Positions 1 through 7,018 of a stretch of 14,345 nt of DNA are shown piece by piece. The notes beneath the pieces were generated by a model that did no database searches, was not told where the DNA came from, and saw only the letters and a program-made list of their open reading frames with translations. The stretch is from Microbacteriaceae bacterium (GTDB lineage Bacteria > Actinomycetota > Actinomycetes > Actinomycetales > Microbacteriaceae), in contig CANKTR010000014.1 in assembly GCA_947486475.1 (NCBI GenBank), positions 1-14,345 on the forward strand, given 5' to 3'. The position numbers and the translations under genes are program-made. The stretch's first letter is position 1. Each line of letters opens with the position of its first letter.

Positions 1-357
1 CCGGCCAAGGGCTTTTGGTTCCGACCGACCATCTTCACCAATGTGACCACGAGCAACACGATCGCGCGCGACGAGATCTTTGGACCAGTGTTGTCGGTCC
101 TCAGCTTCCGGACCCCAGACGAAGCGATTGTCAAGGCGAACAACACGCCGTACGGATTGAGCGCCGGGATTTGGACGCAGAACGCGAGCCGAATGTTGCG
201 CGTCGCCGATTCGCTCCGTGCGGGTGTCGTGTGGGCGAACACGTTCAACCAGTTTGACCCGACCAGCCCGTTCGGCGGCTACAAGGAATCGGGGTACGGG
301 CGCGAAGGTGGCCGACACGGCCTCGCGGCGTATCTCGCTAACGGAGGTGCACGATGA
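1..357 (+). CDS. Aldehyde dehydrogenase, C-terminal part (partial, 5' end outside window)
   Basis: This is the last 118 codons of an NAD(P)-dependent aldehyde dehydrogenase; the frame is open to the left edge. Two late ALDH family motifs are visible. EIFGPV carries the Glu and Phe that contact the nicotinamide ribose. SPFGGYKESGYGREGG is the C-terminal motif. The catalytic Cys and Glu would lie before the window, so activity cannot be judged. Such enzymes oxidise aldehydes to acids in the cytoplasm; the substrate is not readable here. The protein ends GLAAYLANGGAR and lacks the usual E-x-KTVW-type last strand. The stop overlaps the start of the next ALDH-like gene by four bases (ATGA, 354-357), so the two are probably translationally coupled. 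From memory, such ALDH pairs often sit beside deoC in Actinobacteria; that gene is not visible here. Confidence 0.93.
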   Translation, partial: PAKGFWFRPTIFTNVTTSNTIARDEIFGPVLSVLSFRTPDEAIVKANNTPYGLSAGIWTQNASRMLRVADSLRAGVVWANTFNQFDPTSPFGGYKESGYGREGGRHGLAAYLANGGAR

Positions 358-1217
358 GCCGTCTCGCTATTCCGAAGACGTACAAACTTTTCATCGGTGG
401 AAAGTTCCCGCGCAGTGAATCGGGTCGAACAACCGAAGTGATGAGCCCGGCGGGCACGTTTATTGCCAACGTCGCCAAGGCCAGCCGCAAGGACGCCCGC
501 GATGCGGTTGTTGCCGCTCGTGCCGCGTGGGCTGGTTGGACCGGGGCCAGTGCATACAACCGCGGTCAAGTTCTGTACCGCGTCGCCGAGATGCTCGAGG
601 GGCGCCTCGACCAGTTTGTCGCCGAAATTGTGGACTCGACGGGCGTCACGGCCGCCGATGCACGACGGGAAGTGACCGCAGCGATCGACTGCCTCGTCTG
701 GCACGCGGGGTGGACCGACAAGTTCGCCCAGGTCCACGGCGGGGCGAACCCCGTCGCCGGACCGTTCTTCAACCTCTCCGTGCCCGAATCCACCGGTGTC
801 GTCGCGCTCGTTGCGCCATCCGTCGCGGGCTCGTCGCTGCTCGGGCTCGTGTCGTCAATCGCTCCGGCGTTGACGACGGGAAACGCGGTCGTTGTGCTCG
901 CGAGCGAACTGGCACCGTGTGCGGCGATGACGTTCGCCGAAGTTCTCGCCACAAGCGATGTCCCTGGCGGAGTCGTCAACATCCTCACCGGGTCAGTCGT
1001 CGAGGTCGCGCCGTGGTTGGCATCGCACGCCGACGTCAACGCCATCGATTTGACCGGAGCGGCCCGCGAGATAGCGGTCGAATGCGAACGCGCGGCGGCG
1101 GAAACGCTCATGCGCGTGGTGCGTCCGGGAACATTCGGGCCAACCGAATCCGCGTTCAATCGAATCGCCGCGTTCGTCGAGACGAAGACCGTCTGGCACA
1201 CGAAGTCACTTGCCTAA
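354..1217 (+). CDS. Aldehyde dehydrogenase-like protein lacking the catalytic domain
   Basis: A 287-aa protein, against about 480 for a complete ALDH. Residues 10-235 follow the ALDH N-terminal NAD-binding region: YKLFIGGKF near 10-18, GVVALVAP at 148-155, SIAPALTTGNAVVVLASE at 168-185, LTG at 233-235. Key positions are altered. The PWNFP segment with the catalytic Asn reads PSVAG (155-159), and the cofactor-binding Lys before P-[SA]-E is Leu182. The E-L-G-G-K motif is absent, as is the whole catalytic domain with its Cys. After about residue 260 the protein jumps to a short tail, FVETKTVWH (274-282), like the extreme C-terminus of normal ALDHs. It overlaps the upstream ALDH by ATGA. It is probably a non-catalytic partner or pseudoenzyme. 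The frame is intact with no sign of frameshift, so it is not obviously a decaying pseudogene. Confidence 0.88.
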   Translation: MSRLAIPKTYKLFIGGKFPRSESGRTTEVMSPAGTFIANVAKASRKDARDAVVAARAAWAGWTGASAYNRGQVLYRVAEMLEGRLDQFVAEIVDSTGVTAADARREVTAAIDCLVWHAGWTDKFAQVHGGANPVAGPFFNLSVPESTGVVALVAPSVAGSSLLGLVSSIAPALTTGNAVVVLASELAPCAAMTFAEVLATSDVPGGVVNILTGSVVEVAPWLASHADVNAIDLTGAAREIAVECERAAAETLMRVVRPGTFGPTESAFNRIAAFVETKTVWHTKSLA

Positions 1218-1241
1218 GGTCATCCGCCCGAACCCCGCTGG

Positions 1242-1247
1242 TACCCT
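1242..1247 (+). promoter_or_regulatory. Candidate -10 box for truB (leaderless-type)
   Basis: TACCCT fits the actinobacterial TAnnnT -10 pattern. It ends 6 nt before a GTG (1254) and 9 nt before the preferred ATG (1257), so the transcript would start at or very near the start codon. No convincing -35 hexamer is seen at 16-19 nt, and there is no clear Shine-Dalgarno sequence. Confidence 0.45.
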
Positions 1248-1256
1248 CCAAAGGTG

Positions 1257-2129
1257 ATGAGCGGAATCCTTCTCGTCGACAAACCCACGGGTCCGTCGAG
1301 CCACGGAGTCGTGTCGGCGGCGCGGAAAGCCCTGGACACGCGCAAGATCGGTCACGCCGGGACGCTCGACCCGATGGCGACGGGACTGTTGGTTCTCGGC
1401 GTCGGAACATCGACGAGACTTCTGACCTACTTGGTCGGCGCGGACAAGACCTACACCGCGACAATTCGTTTGGGGTCGGCGACAGTGACCGACGATGCCG
1501 AGGGTGACATCATCTTTACCGCTGACGACGCCGTCCTGGACGCCATCACCGACGCCGAAATTCAGCGCGAGATCGCCACACTGACCGGTGTGATTGAGCA
1601 ACGGCCGTCGGCCGTGTCGGCCATCAAGGTCGACGGGCAACGGGCCTACACCCTGGTTCGCGCGGGGGACGATGTCGTTCTTGATGCCCGCACCGTCACC
1701 GTGTCGCGGTTCGAGTCGCACGCCATCCGTCGAACCCCCGGCGCCATCGATGTCGATGTGACGGTCGACTGTTCGTCCGGCACATATATTCGAGCGCTTG
1801 CCCGAGACATTGGGTTTGCGCTCAACTGCGGTGGACACCTCACGGCCCTGCGACGCACCCGTGTCGGGTCGCTGTCGGTCGAGGACGCCTGCTCGGTCGA
1901 CGCCATTTCGGCCGAGCAACTCATTCCCGCCACCCGAATCGCGAGTGACCTCTTTCCCGTGTTGACGGTGACCGCTACCGAGGCAGTCGACATTGGTCAC
2001 GGCAAAAAGGTGGCGACGACGAATCCCGATGCAACTCTCGTTGCGGTTGTTCACGGCGACCGTCTCATCGCAATTGCGAGCGTGTCCCACGGCGTCGCCC
2101 GAGTCGTGACAGGCTTTCCGAATGATTGA
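1257..2129 (+). CDS. truB: tRNA pseudouridine(55) synthase TruB
   Basis: The product is 290 aa, a normal TruB length. It isomerises U55 to pseudouridine in the T loop of tRNAs. The N-terminus GILLVDKPTGPSSH is the family hallmark. GHAGTLDPMATGLL (32-45) contains catalytic Asp38. KTYTATIRLG follows, with GTYIRALARDIG in the second half of the catalytic domain. The C-terminus (about 210-290) is the PUA-like RNA-binding region. ATG 1257 was chosen because related proteins begin at M-x-GILLVDKP; the GTG three bases earlier (1254) is equally possible if the mRNA is leaderless. truB usually sits between rbfA and ribF; here it follows an ALDH pair and precedes a membrane protein and hemW. Its end overlaps the next gene by 8 nt. 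Confidence 0.97.
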   Translation: MSGILLVDKPTGPSSHGVVSAARKALDTRKIGHAGTLDPMATGLLVLGVGTSTRLLTYLVGADKTYTATIRLGSATVTDDAEGDIIFTADDAVLDAITDAEIQREIATLTGVIEQRPSAVSAIKVDGQRAYTLVRAGDDVVLDARTVTVSRFESHAIRRTPGAIDVDVTVDCSSGTYIRALARDIGFALNCGGHLTALRRTRVGSLSVEDACSVDAISAEQLIPATRIASDLFPVLTVTATEAVDIGHGKKVATTNPDATLVAVVHGDRLIAIASVSHGVARVVTGFPND

Positions 2130-2484
2130 GTGGCTCACCATCGCGAGTGCCGCGTGCGCGGTCGCCTCGGGATTGGTCTCGGTCATCTCGGGGATTCGGG
2201 GAAATCCTCCGCGTGACCTCACTGTGCTCGGTACCCTGTCGGTGGCCGTCGTTCTCGTCGTTCTCCTCGTTGTGGCGATCGTCCAACCACTCGTGGGGAA
2301 CCCACCCGGGGGTGATGCGCTCGAGTTCTGGTTGTACCTCGCGACCGCGCTCGCGATGACCATCGGCGTCACGGTGTGGGCTCTGATTGACCGCACCCGA
2401 TTCGCGACGATCGCCATGGGCGTCGTGTCTCTCGCAATCGCGGTCATGATTGTGCGCATGTCAATCATTTGGACCGGGGCGTAG
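2122..2484 (+). CDS. Small four-helix integral membrane protein, function unknown
   Basis: A 120-aa protein made almost wholly of four predicted membrane helices, at about residues 4-24, 35-57, 69-88 and 94-115. Short polar links separate them: GIRGNPPRD, LVGNPPGGDAL and DRTRF. No cleavable signal or catalytic motif is seen. The ATG lies inside the last codons of truB (8-nt overlap), and its stop TAG shares one base with the GTG start of hemW. It is therefore almost certainly a translated, coupled member of this cluster. I recall similar four-helix proteins in Microbacteriaceae near truB or hemW, but no function is established. It could be a membrane partner of something in this cluster; nothing in the sequence shows that. 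Confidence 0.85.
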   Translation: MIEWLTIASAACAVASGLVSVISGIRGNPPRDLTVLGTLSVAVVLVVLLVVAIVQPLVGNPPGGDALEFWLYLATALAMTIGVTVWALIDRTRFATIAMGVVSLAIAVMIVRMSIIWTGA

Positions 2485-3698
2485 TGGCGTCCCTTCCGCG
2501 GGGCGAGGTCGCGCCTCGCGACGGCTCAATTCCCGCGGTCGGCCTCGCCGAGACGCCGTTTGGCATCTATCTGCACATCCCGTTTTGCACTGTTCGATGC
2601 GGATATTGCGACTTCAACACCTACACGGCGACGGAATTGCGCGGCGTGACCCGACAGTCCTTCGTGGACGACCTGCTCGCCGAAATCGTCTTCGCCGAGC
2701 GGGTACTGGCCGACAACGGGTCACCGCGTCGGCCAGCCGCGACGGTGTTCATCGGGGGAGGCACCCCGACGCTCTTGCCCGAGGGTGATATCGCTCGGGT
2801 CCTCGACGCAGTCCGCGCGTCGTTCGGTGTCGCTGATGGCGCCGAGGTCACGATCGAAGCGAACCCCGACACGGTGACCCGCGAGTCCCTGCGCGCATTC
2901 GCGAACGCAGGTGTCACACGCGTCTCAATCGGGATGCAATCGGCGGTTCCGCGGGTACTCTCGCTTCTCGACCGCACCCACGAGCCCGCGTCGGTCGGCA
3001 CCGCCGTCGCGTGGGCGAAAGAAGCGGGGTTGCAGACCTCGGTGGACCTCATCTATGGAACGCCGGGCGAAACTCTGGACGAGTGGCGGGCGACACTGTC
3101 CGTCGCCATCGCGCTCGAGACCGACCATGTCTCGGCCTATTCGCTCATTGTCGAAGAGGGCACGGCTCTCGAGCGGCGCATTCGCCGCGGCGAACTTGAC
3201 CCCATCGACGACGACACCCACGCCGACATGTACGAGATGGGGGACGCGTTACTCGCCGAGGCTGGATTCGACTGGTACGAAGTGAGCAACTGGTCCCGCG
3301 GCGCCGACACACGGTCGCGACACAACTTGTCGTATTGGCAGGGAACCGATTGGTGGGGGTTCGGACCGGGAGCTCACAGCCACCTCAACGGTGTCCGGTG
3401 GTGGAACATCAAGCATCCCGCAGCGTACGCCGAACGCATAGCCGCCGGCGAATCACCGAGCCTGGCGCGCGAAATTCTCGACGCCGATCAGCGCGCCGAC
3501 GAAGTTGTGCTTCTTGGAATTCGGGTCCGCGACGGCATCACGGTGGACGACCTCACGCCAGCCGGTCGCAATGCGGTGGCCGGGCTTATCGCCGACGGAC
3601 TCGTCGAGGGCCCTCAGGCCATCGCCGGTCGACTCGTGCTCACGTCCCGGGGTCGTTTGCTCGCCGACTTCGTCGTGCGAACCCTGCTGCCCGACTAG
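2484..3698 (+). CDS. hemW: Radical SAM haem chaperone HemW
   Basis: A 404-aa radical SAM protein of the HemW (formerly HemN-like) family, which binds haem and delivers it to membrane or respiratory targets. The motif HIPFCTVRCGYCDF gives CxxxCxxC (C35, C39, C42) for the 4Fe-4S cluster. Next come FIGGGTPTLLP (89-99), the SAM-binding glycine motif, then IEANPDT and SIGMQS. YEVSNW and NLSYWQGTDWWGFGPGAHS lie in the C-terminal half, as in HemW. The extra N-terminal Cys of true coproporphyrinogen dehydrogenases is not seen. GTG 2484 was chosen because it overlaps the upstream stop (TAGTG), follows a GGGG, and gives an N-terminus (ASLPRGEVAPRDGSIP) like relatives; a TTG at 2469 would add five residues. 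The stop shares CTAG with the convergent gene. Confidence 0.96.
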   Translation: MASLPRGEVAPRDGSIPAVGLAETPFGIYLHIPFCTVRCGYCDFNTYTATELRGVTRQSFVDDLLAEIVFAERVLADNGSPRRPAATVFIGGGTPTLLPEGDIARVLDAVRASFGVADGAEVTIEANPDTVTRESLRAFANAGVTRVSIGMQSAVPRVLSLLDRTHEPASVGTAVAWAKEAGLQTSVDLIYGTPGETLDEWRATLSVAIALETDHVSAYSLIVEEGTALERRIRRGELDPIDDDTHADMYEMGDALLAEAGFDWYEVSNWSRGADTRSRHNLSYWQGTDWWGFGPGAHSHLNGVRWWNIKHPAAYAERIAAGESPSLAREILDADQRADEVVLLGIRVRDGITVDDLTPAGRNAVAGLIADGLVEGPQAIAGRLVLTSRGRLLADFVVRTLLPD

Positions 3699-4048
3699 GC
3701 AATGATGCGGAACGCGAAGGGGTAGCGGTAACGCTCACCCTTGTTTGCCGCTTGGAAACCGAGGAACGCCCACCAGATGCTTACAGCCCAGATTCCGAGT
3801 GTTACAGCCCAGGCGATGAACGGCCAAATAAAGAACAGCACGAACGTCAGGATGCCGTTGGCGATGTGTGCAAGGAGGACCGTGATTTGAAAGTTCAGTG
3901 CTTCTTTCGCGTTGTTGTCTACCTGCGCGTCACGAGAAGTGTTAGATAACCAGATAATGAGTGGCGCCACGAAACTCGTGATGATTCCGAGAATGTGGGC
4001 GAGCCCAGCGAGTTGATTTGCTTGACCAGATGACTTCGAGGTTGCCAT
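3695..4048 (-). CDS. DUF4870-family membrane protein
   Basis: A 117-aa protein. A short polar N-terminus (MATSKSSGQ) is followed by LAGLAHILGIITSFVAPLIIWL (helix 1), an amphipathic NNAKEALNFQ segment, and two further helices (about 53-75 and 80-98). It ends GFQAANKGERYRYPFAFRII. The A-HLxGI...PLIIWL, KEALNFQ and KGExYRYP signatures are those of DUF4870 (Tic20-like fold), whose function is unknown. The ATG has a strong AAAGGAG site 7 nt upstream. The gene converges on hemW: the two stops overlap in one palindromic CTAG (3695-3698). It diverges from hrcA. A hand count of 3781-3900 gives 62 of 120 GC (52%), below its neighbours. An 11-bp direct repeat (3781-3791 and 3802-3812, spacing 21) encodes a seven-residue duplication, WAV-x4-WAV, in the third helix. 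Confidence 0.88.
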   Translation of the reverse strand: MATSKSSGQANQLAGLAHILGIITSFVAPLIIWLSNTSRDAQVDNNAKEALNFQITVLLAHIANGILTFVLFFIWPFIAWAVTLGIWAVSIWWAFLGFQAANKGERYRYPFAFRIIA

Positions 4049-4071
4049 GTGTCGCTCCTTTGTTGTTCGGT

Positions 4072-4089
4072 GCGCGGTGGATACCGCGC
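4072..4089. promoter_or_regulatory. Perfect 7-bp dyad between the divergent genes
   Basis: GCGCGGT, four bases, then ACCGCGC: a perfect inverted repeat two bases upstream of the likely hrcA -10 box and 23 bp from the DUF4870 start. It could be an operator for either gene, or a 5'-UTR hairpin in the DUF4870 transcript. No known regulator site is recognised in it. Confidence 0.4.
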
Positions 4090-4090
4090 G

Positions 4091-4096
4091 TACTAT
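4091..4096 (+). promoter_or_regulatory. Candidate -10 box for hrcA-dnaJ-rsmE
   Basis: TACTAT fits TAnnnT and ends 7 bp before the CIRCE operator, so the transcription start would fall at its left edge, the usual repressor geometry. No good -35 hexamer lies at the expected distance; TTGTTC at 4063-4068 is 22 bp away. Confidence 0.5.
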
Positions 4097-4103
4097 TGAG
4101 GCA

Positions 4104-4130
4104 TTAGCAATCTACACGCGAGAGTGCCAA
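4104..4130. promoter_or_regulatory. CIRCE operator (HrcA binding site)
   Basis: TTAGCAATC, nine bases, GAGTGCCAA. The consensus is TTAGCACTC-N9-GAGTGCTAA, so each arm carries one mismatch and the spacer is exactly nine. It lies 14 bp before the hrcA ATG and just upstream of the GGGAGG ribosome site. HrcA, encoded next, is the known repressor of CIRCE, so the operon is inferred to be autoregulated and heat-inducible. Confidence 0.92.
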
Positions 4131-4144
4131 TTCGGGAGGTGTCG

Positions 4145-5167
4145 ATGGTTTCGCAACGTGCGTTGGACGTTCTGCGTGTCATCGTCGAGGACTACGTCGA
4201 CTCGCGGGAACCGGTTGGTTCCAAGGCGATTGTGGAGCGACACGGTTTCAGTGTTTCCGCCGCAACTATTCGCAATGACATGGCGATTTTGGAAGAAGCT
4301 GACCTTATTCACGCGCCGCACACGTCGGCTGGGCGAGTGCCGACGGATCTCGGGTATCGCCATTTTGTCGATTCCCTCAGTGACATTCGACCCTTGACTG
4401 CTCGGCAGGTCGGCGCTATCCAGCGATTCCTCGACGAGTCTTTTGACCTCGACGATTTCTTCGCTCGCACCGTCAAGATGTTGTCCGACCTCACGAATCA
4501 GGTCGCGATGGTGCAATTTCCGACGCTGGGCAACGAACGTGTCGCACACCTGGAAATCGTTCCTGTTTCCCCAAGCAAGGCCTACATCATTCTGATCACG
4601 GCGGCGGGAAGCGTGGACCGCCGGATGGTCGATTTCAACGCCGAACTCGACGAGACGACCCTCGCCGATGTTCGGGCCAGGGTTGCGACAACCCTGTCGA
4701 GCGTTTCGCTCAGCGAGGTGGACGGAGCGATGTTGACGCTCGCGGAATCTGTTCCACTCACGCTTCAACCAGTCATCGCCGACGTCCGCACGGCGCTCAA
4801 ATCGCAGGTCGACTCGCATCGCAAGGACCGGCTCATCGTTGCCGGCACCCCCAAACTCGTCCGGGCCGACATCGACTTTGCGGGGTCCGTGGCGCCGGTG
4901 CTCGATGCGATTGAAGAACAAGTCACGCTATTGCGTTTGTTTGGCGAAATGCGCGCCCAGGGATACGACTCCGGTGTTCGGATCGGGCGTGAGATGTCGG
5001 ATGACCTGTCCGACACCGCCATCATTTCGCATGCGTACACGGCGATGGGAGGCGACTCGTCACGAGTGGCGATTCTGGGACCGACGCGTATGAACTATCC
5101 ACTCAACATGGCGGCCGTTGAGGCCGTCGCCAACTATTTGTCTCAGGTTTTGGGGGACGACGCATAA
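4145..5167 (+). CDS. hrcA: Heat-inducible transcription repressor HrcA
   Basis: The product is 340 aa, the normal HrcA length. It represses class I heat-shock genes by binding CIRCE, and its folding depends on GroE. The N-terminal winged helix (about 1-75) has the family pattern RALDVLRVIVEDYV, EPVGSKAI, SAATIRNDM and HTSAGRVPTDLGYRHFV. The central GAF-like part (about 100-270) has AHLEIVPVS. The C-terminus has the typical SVIGPTRM-like sequence, here VAILGPTRMNYPLNMA. ATG 4145 was chosen for its GGGAGG site (4134-4139, 5-nt spacing). A GTG at 4124 would start inside the CIRCE and is unlikely. The stop abuts the dnaJ ATG with no gap. No groES, groEL, dnaK or grpE is in the window, so other targets must lie elsewhere. 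Confidence 0.97.
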   Translation: MVSQRALDVLRVIVEDYVDSREPVGSKAIVERHGFSVSAATIRNDMAILEEADLIHAPHTSAGRVPTDLGYRHFVDSLSDIRPLTARQVGAIQRFLDESFDLDDFFARTVKMLSDLTNQVAMVQFPTLGNERVAHLEIVPVSPSKAYIILITAAGSVDRRMVDFNAELDETTLADVRARVATTLSSVSLSEVDGAMLTLAESVPLTLQPVIADVRTALKSQVDSHRKDRLIVAGTPKLVRADIDFAGSVAPVLDAIEEQVTLLRLFGEMRAQGYDSGVRIGREMSDDLSDTAIISHAYTAMGGDSSRVAILGPTRMNYPLNMAAVEAVANYLSQVLGDDA

Positions 5168-6265
5168 ATGGACCATTACGAGATTTTGGGAGTCGCCCGT
5201 GACGCCAGCCCGGACGCCATTAAGAAGGCCTATCGGAAACTCGCGCGGGAACTCCACCCCGATGTGAATTCCGAGGACGGCGCCGAGGAACGGTTCAAGG
5301 CGGTGACCCACGCCTACGACGTTCTGGGGGACGCCGAACAGCGTCGCAATTACGACATGGGCGGCCAGAGCAACTTCGGCGGGATGCCCGGTTTCGGGAA
5401 CATGGGCGACGTCTTCGACGCGTTCTTTGGCGGAGGCCAGTCCCGGGGCCCACAGTCGCGTGCCCAGCGTGGAAACGACGCTCTGCTTCGCGTGGACATC
5501 GAACTCGTCGACGTTATTTTCGGCGACGATCGCCAGATTGAGGTCGACACCGCCGTGCTGTGTGACACCTGTCAGGGAACGTGTTCTGCACCCGGCACGG
5601 GCGCGTCGCGCTGTGATGTCTGCGGCGGAAGTGGCTCTGTGCAGCGCCAGGTGCGAAGCCTGTTAGGAAACATCGTCACGGCGACCCCGTGTGGTTCGTG
5701 TCGCGGATTCGGAACCGTCATCGCGGCCGCGTGTCCGACGTGCGCTGGACACGGACGCGTTCGGGCGCGGACAACACTCGACGTTCACATCCCGGCGGGA
5801 ATCGAAACGGGGCAGCGTGTTCACCTGCGCGGCGTCGGCGAAGTCGGCGAAGCCGGCGGTCCGGCGGGCGATGTCTATGTTGAATTCCACGTGACCCCCT
5901 CCGAGGTGTGGGCGCGCCAGGGTGACGACCTGCTCGCAACGATTCAGATCGACATGGTGGATGCGATTCGCGGAACAACCGTCACGCTTGACGCTCTCGA
6001 CGGTGAGGTCTCGGTCGACATCAAGGCTGGGGCACAATCCGGCGATGTCGTCGTGGTCAAGAGCCGTGGGGTCGGTCACCTGCGCGGAACTGGCCGCGGC
6101 GACGCCAAGTTCGGCGTTCAGGTGATGACGCCAGGCAAGCTCAACGCCAAGGAATCGAAACTCATCGAGGAATTCGCAGCGCTTCGACCCGCGGCGACTC
6201 CTCATCTTGCCGAGCACCGCCAGGGACTATTCGCCAAACTTCGCGATCGTTTCTTCACGGTCTAA
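5168..6265 (+). CDS. dnaJ: Molecular chaperone DnaJ (DnaJ2 type)
   Basis: A 365-aa class A J-protein, the cytoplasmic co-chaperone that stimulates DnaK ATPase and binds unfolded clients. The J domain is residues 1-65, with HPD at 30-32. A short G/F-rich segment runs from about 66 to 92. Four zinc-finger motifs follow: CDTCQGTC (132-139), CDVCGGSG (149-156), CGSCRGFG (175-182) and CPTCAGHG (189-196). All eight zinc cysteines are present. The first motif ends in Cys where Gly is usual. The C-terminal substrate domains follow (GVGEVGEAGGPAGDVYVEFHV, in part). Position after hrcA and before rsmE matches the second actinobacterial dnaJ, distinct from the dnaK-grpE-dnaJ-hspR locus. It probably shares the CIRCE promoter. 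The stop TAA overlaps the rsmE ATG by one base. Confidence 0.97.
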   Translation: MDHYEILGVARDASPDAIKKAYRKLARELHPDVNSEDGAEERFKAVTHAYDVLGDAEQRRNYDMGGQSNFGGMPGFGNMGDVFDAFFGGGQSRGPQSRAQRGNDALLRVDIELVDVIFGDDRQIEVDTAVLCDTCQGTCSAPGTGASRCDVCGGSGSVQRQVRSLLGNIVTATPCGSCRGFGTVIAAACPTCAGHGRVRARTTLDVHIPAGIETGQRVHLRGVGEVGEAGGPAGDVYVEFHVTPSEVWARQGDDLLATIQIDMVDAIRGTTVTLDALDGEVSVDIKAGAQSGDVVVVKSRGVGHLRGTGRGDAKFGVQVMTPGKLNAKESKLIEEFAALRPAATPHLAEHRQGLFAKLRDRFFTV

Positions 6266-6999
6266 TGGCGAACCTGTACTTCACCGCCACGCCCCTCGAC
6301 GCATCGACCGTTCGCGTCGAATTGACGGGGGACGAGGCGCGGCACGCGGTTCAGGTCGCCCGCGTTCGTGTCGGTGAACGATTTAGTGTGTCCGACGGAC
6401 ACGGTTGGCGTGCCGACGCAGTCGTCATATCGGCTGACAAGTCCGTTGTCGTGTGTGACGTCGAACACGTTCGGTTCGATTCCGCTTCGAACACGCGTTT
6501 CGTGCTTGCGCAGGCCCTCGCCAAGGGCGACCGCGACGAAATGGCGATTCAGATGGCGACGGAACTCGGCGTCGACACAGTGATTCCGTGGCAGTCGGAA
6601 CGGAGCGTCTCGCGTTGGGCGGGCGACAAGGTCGCCAAGGGAATTGCGCGGTGGACGGCGATCGTGCGCGAGGCGTCCAAACAGGCCGTGCGCAGTCGAA
6701 TCCCGACGGTCGCAGACCCTGTGTCGACCGCCACTCTGTGTCGCCGCGTGCCCGAGGCAAACTGGATTGTCCTTGACCCACGCGCGGTCACGAGTCTGAC
6801 CGAGTGGTTTGCATCGGCGGGCAACCCGACCACCGTCGGCGTCATCGTCGGGCCCGAGGGTGGGATCACCGACGACGAAATCGCACGTTTTGAGACCGAT
6901 GGGGCAACACCCGTTCGACTCGACGGACCAATCTTGCGCACGTCAACGGCAGGCCCCGTCGCGATTGCCGCCATTCTTGCCCTGAGCGGCACCTGGTAG
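6265..6999 (+). CDS. rsmE: 16S rRNA (uracil(1498)-N3)-methyltransferase RsmE
   Basis: A 244-aa SPOUT-class methyltransferase that uses SAM to methylate N3 of U1498 in 16S rRNA of the assembled 30S subunit. The N-terminal PUA-like domain (1-70) holds DEARHAVQVARVRVGE. The knotted catalytic domain holds MATELGVDTVIPW (97-109), EASKQAVRSRIP (136-147), the SAM-binding GPEGGITDDE (196-205) and LRTSTAGP (224-231). All are at family positions and the length is normal. The ATG overlaps the dnaJ stop (TAATG), so it is co-translated with dnaJ. The next gene begins 19 nt later with its own likely promoter, so rsmE probably ends this operon. Confidence 0.97.
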   Translation: MANLYFTATPLDASTVRVELTGDEARHAVQVARVRVGERFSVSDGHGWRADAVVISADKSVVVCDVEHVRFDSASNTRFVLAQALAKGDRDEMAIQMATELGVDTVIPWQSERSVSRWAGDKVAKGIARWTAIVREASKQAVRSRIPTVADPVSTATLCRRVPEANWIVLDPRAVTSLTEWFASAGNPTTVGVIVGPEGGITDDEIARFETDGATPVRLDGPILRTSTAGPVAIAAILALSGTW

Positions 7000-7005
7000 C
7001 GCGGA

Positions 7006-7011
7006 TAGACT
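7006..7011 (+). promoter_or_regulatory. Candidate -10 box for the HIT-phoH-ybeY-CNNM-era operon
   Basis: TAGACT (TAnnnT) ends 7 nt before the ATG at 7019. With a normal -10 to start distance the mRNA would begin at or next to the start codon. No Shine-Dalgarno sequence lies in the 19-nt gap after rsmE, which supports a leaderless transcript. The -35 region is weak. Confidence 0.5.
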
Positions 7012-7018
7012 GGTCTCA

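Noticed and set aside
527..1507. Long plus-strand ORF (326 codons) across the ALDH-like gene and truB
   Set aside because: It is very rich in Arg and has no domain-like pattern. It is a frame-shadow of two clear genes, typical of GC-rich DNA.
1206..2468. 420-codon minus-strand ORF opposite truB and the small membrane gene
   Set aside because: Antisense shadow: low-complexity composition, no recognisable motif, and it covers confidently identified genes.
4124..4144. Upstream GTG start for hrcA
   Set aside because: It lies inside the CIRCE operator and before the GGGAGG site; the ATG at 4145 gives normal HrcA length and spacing.
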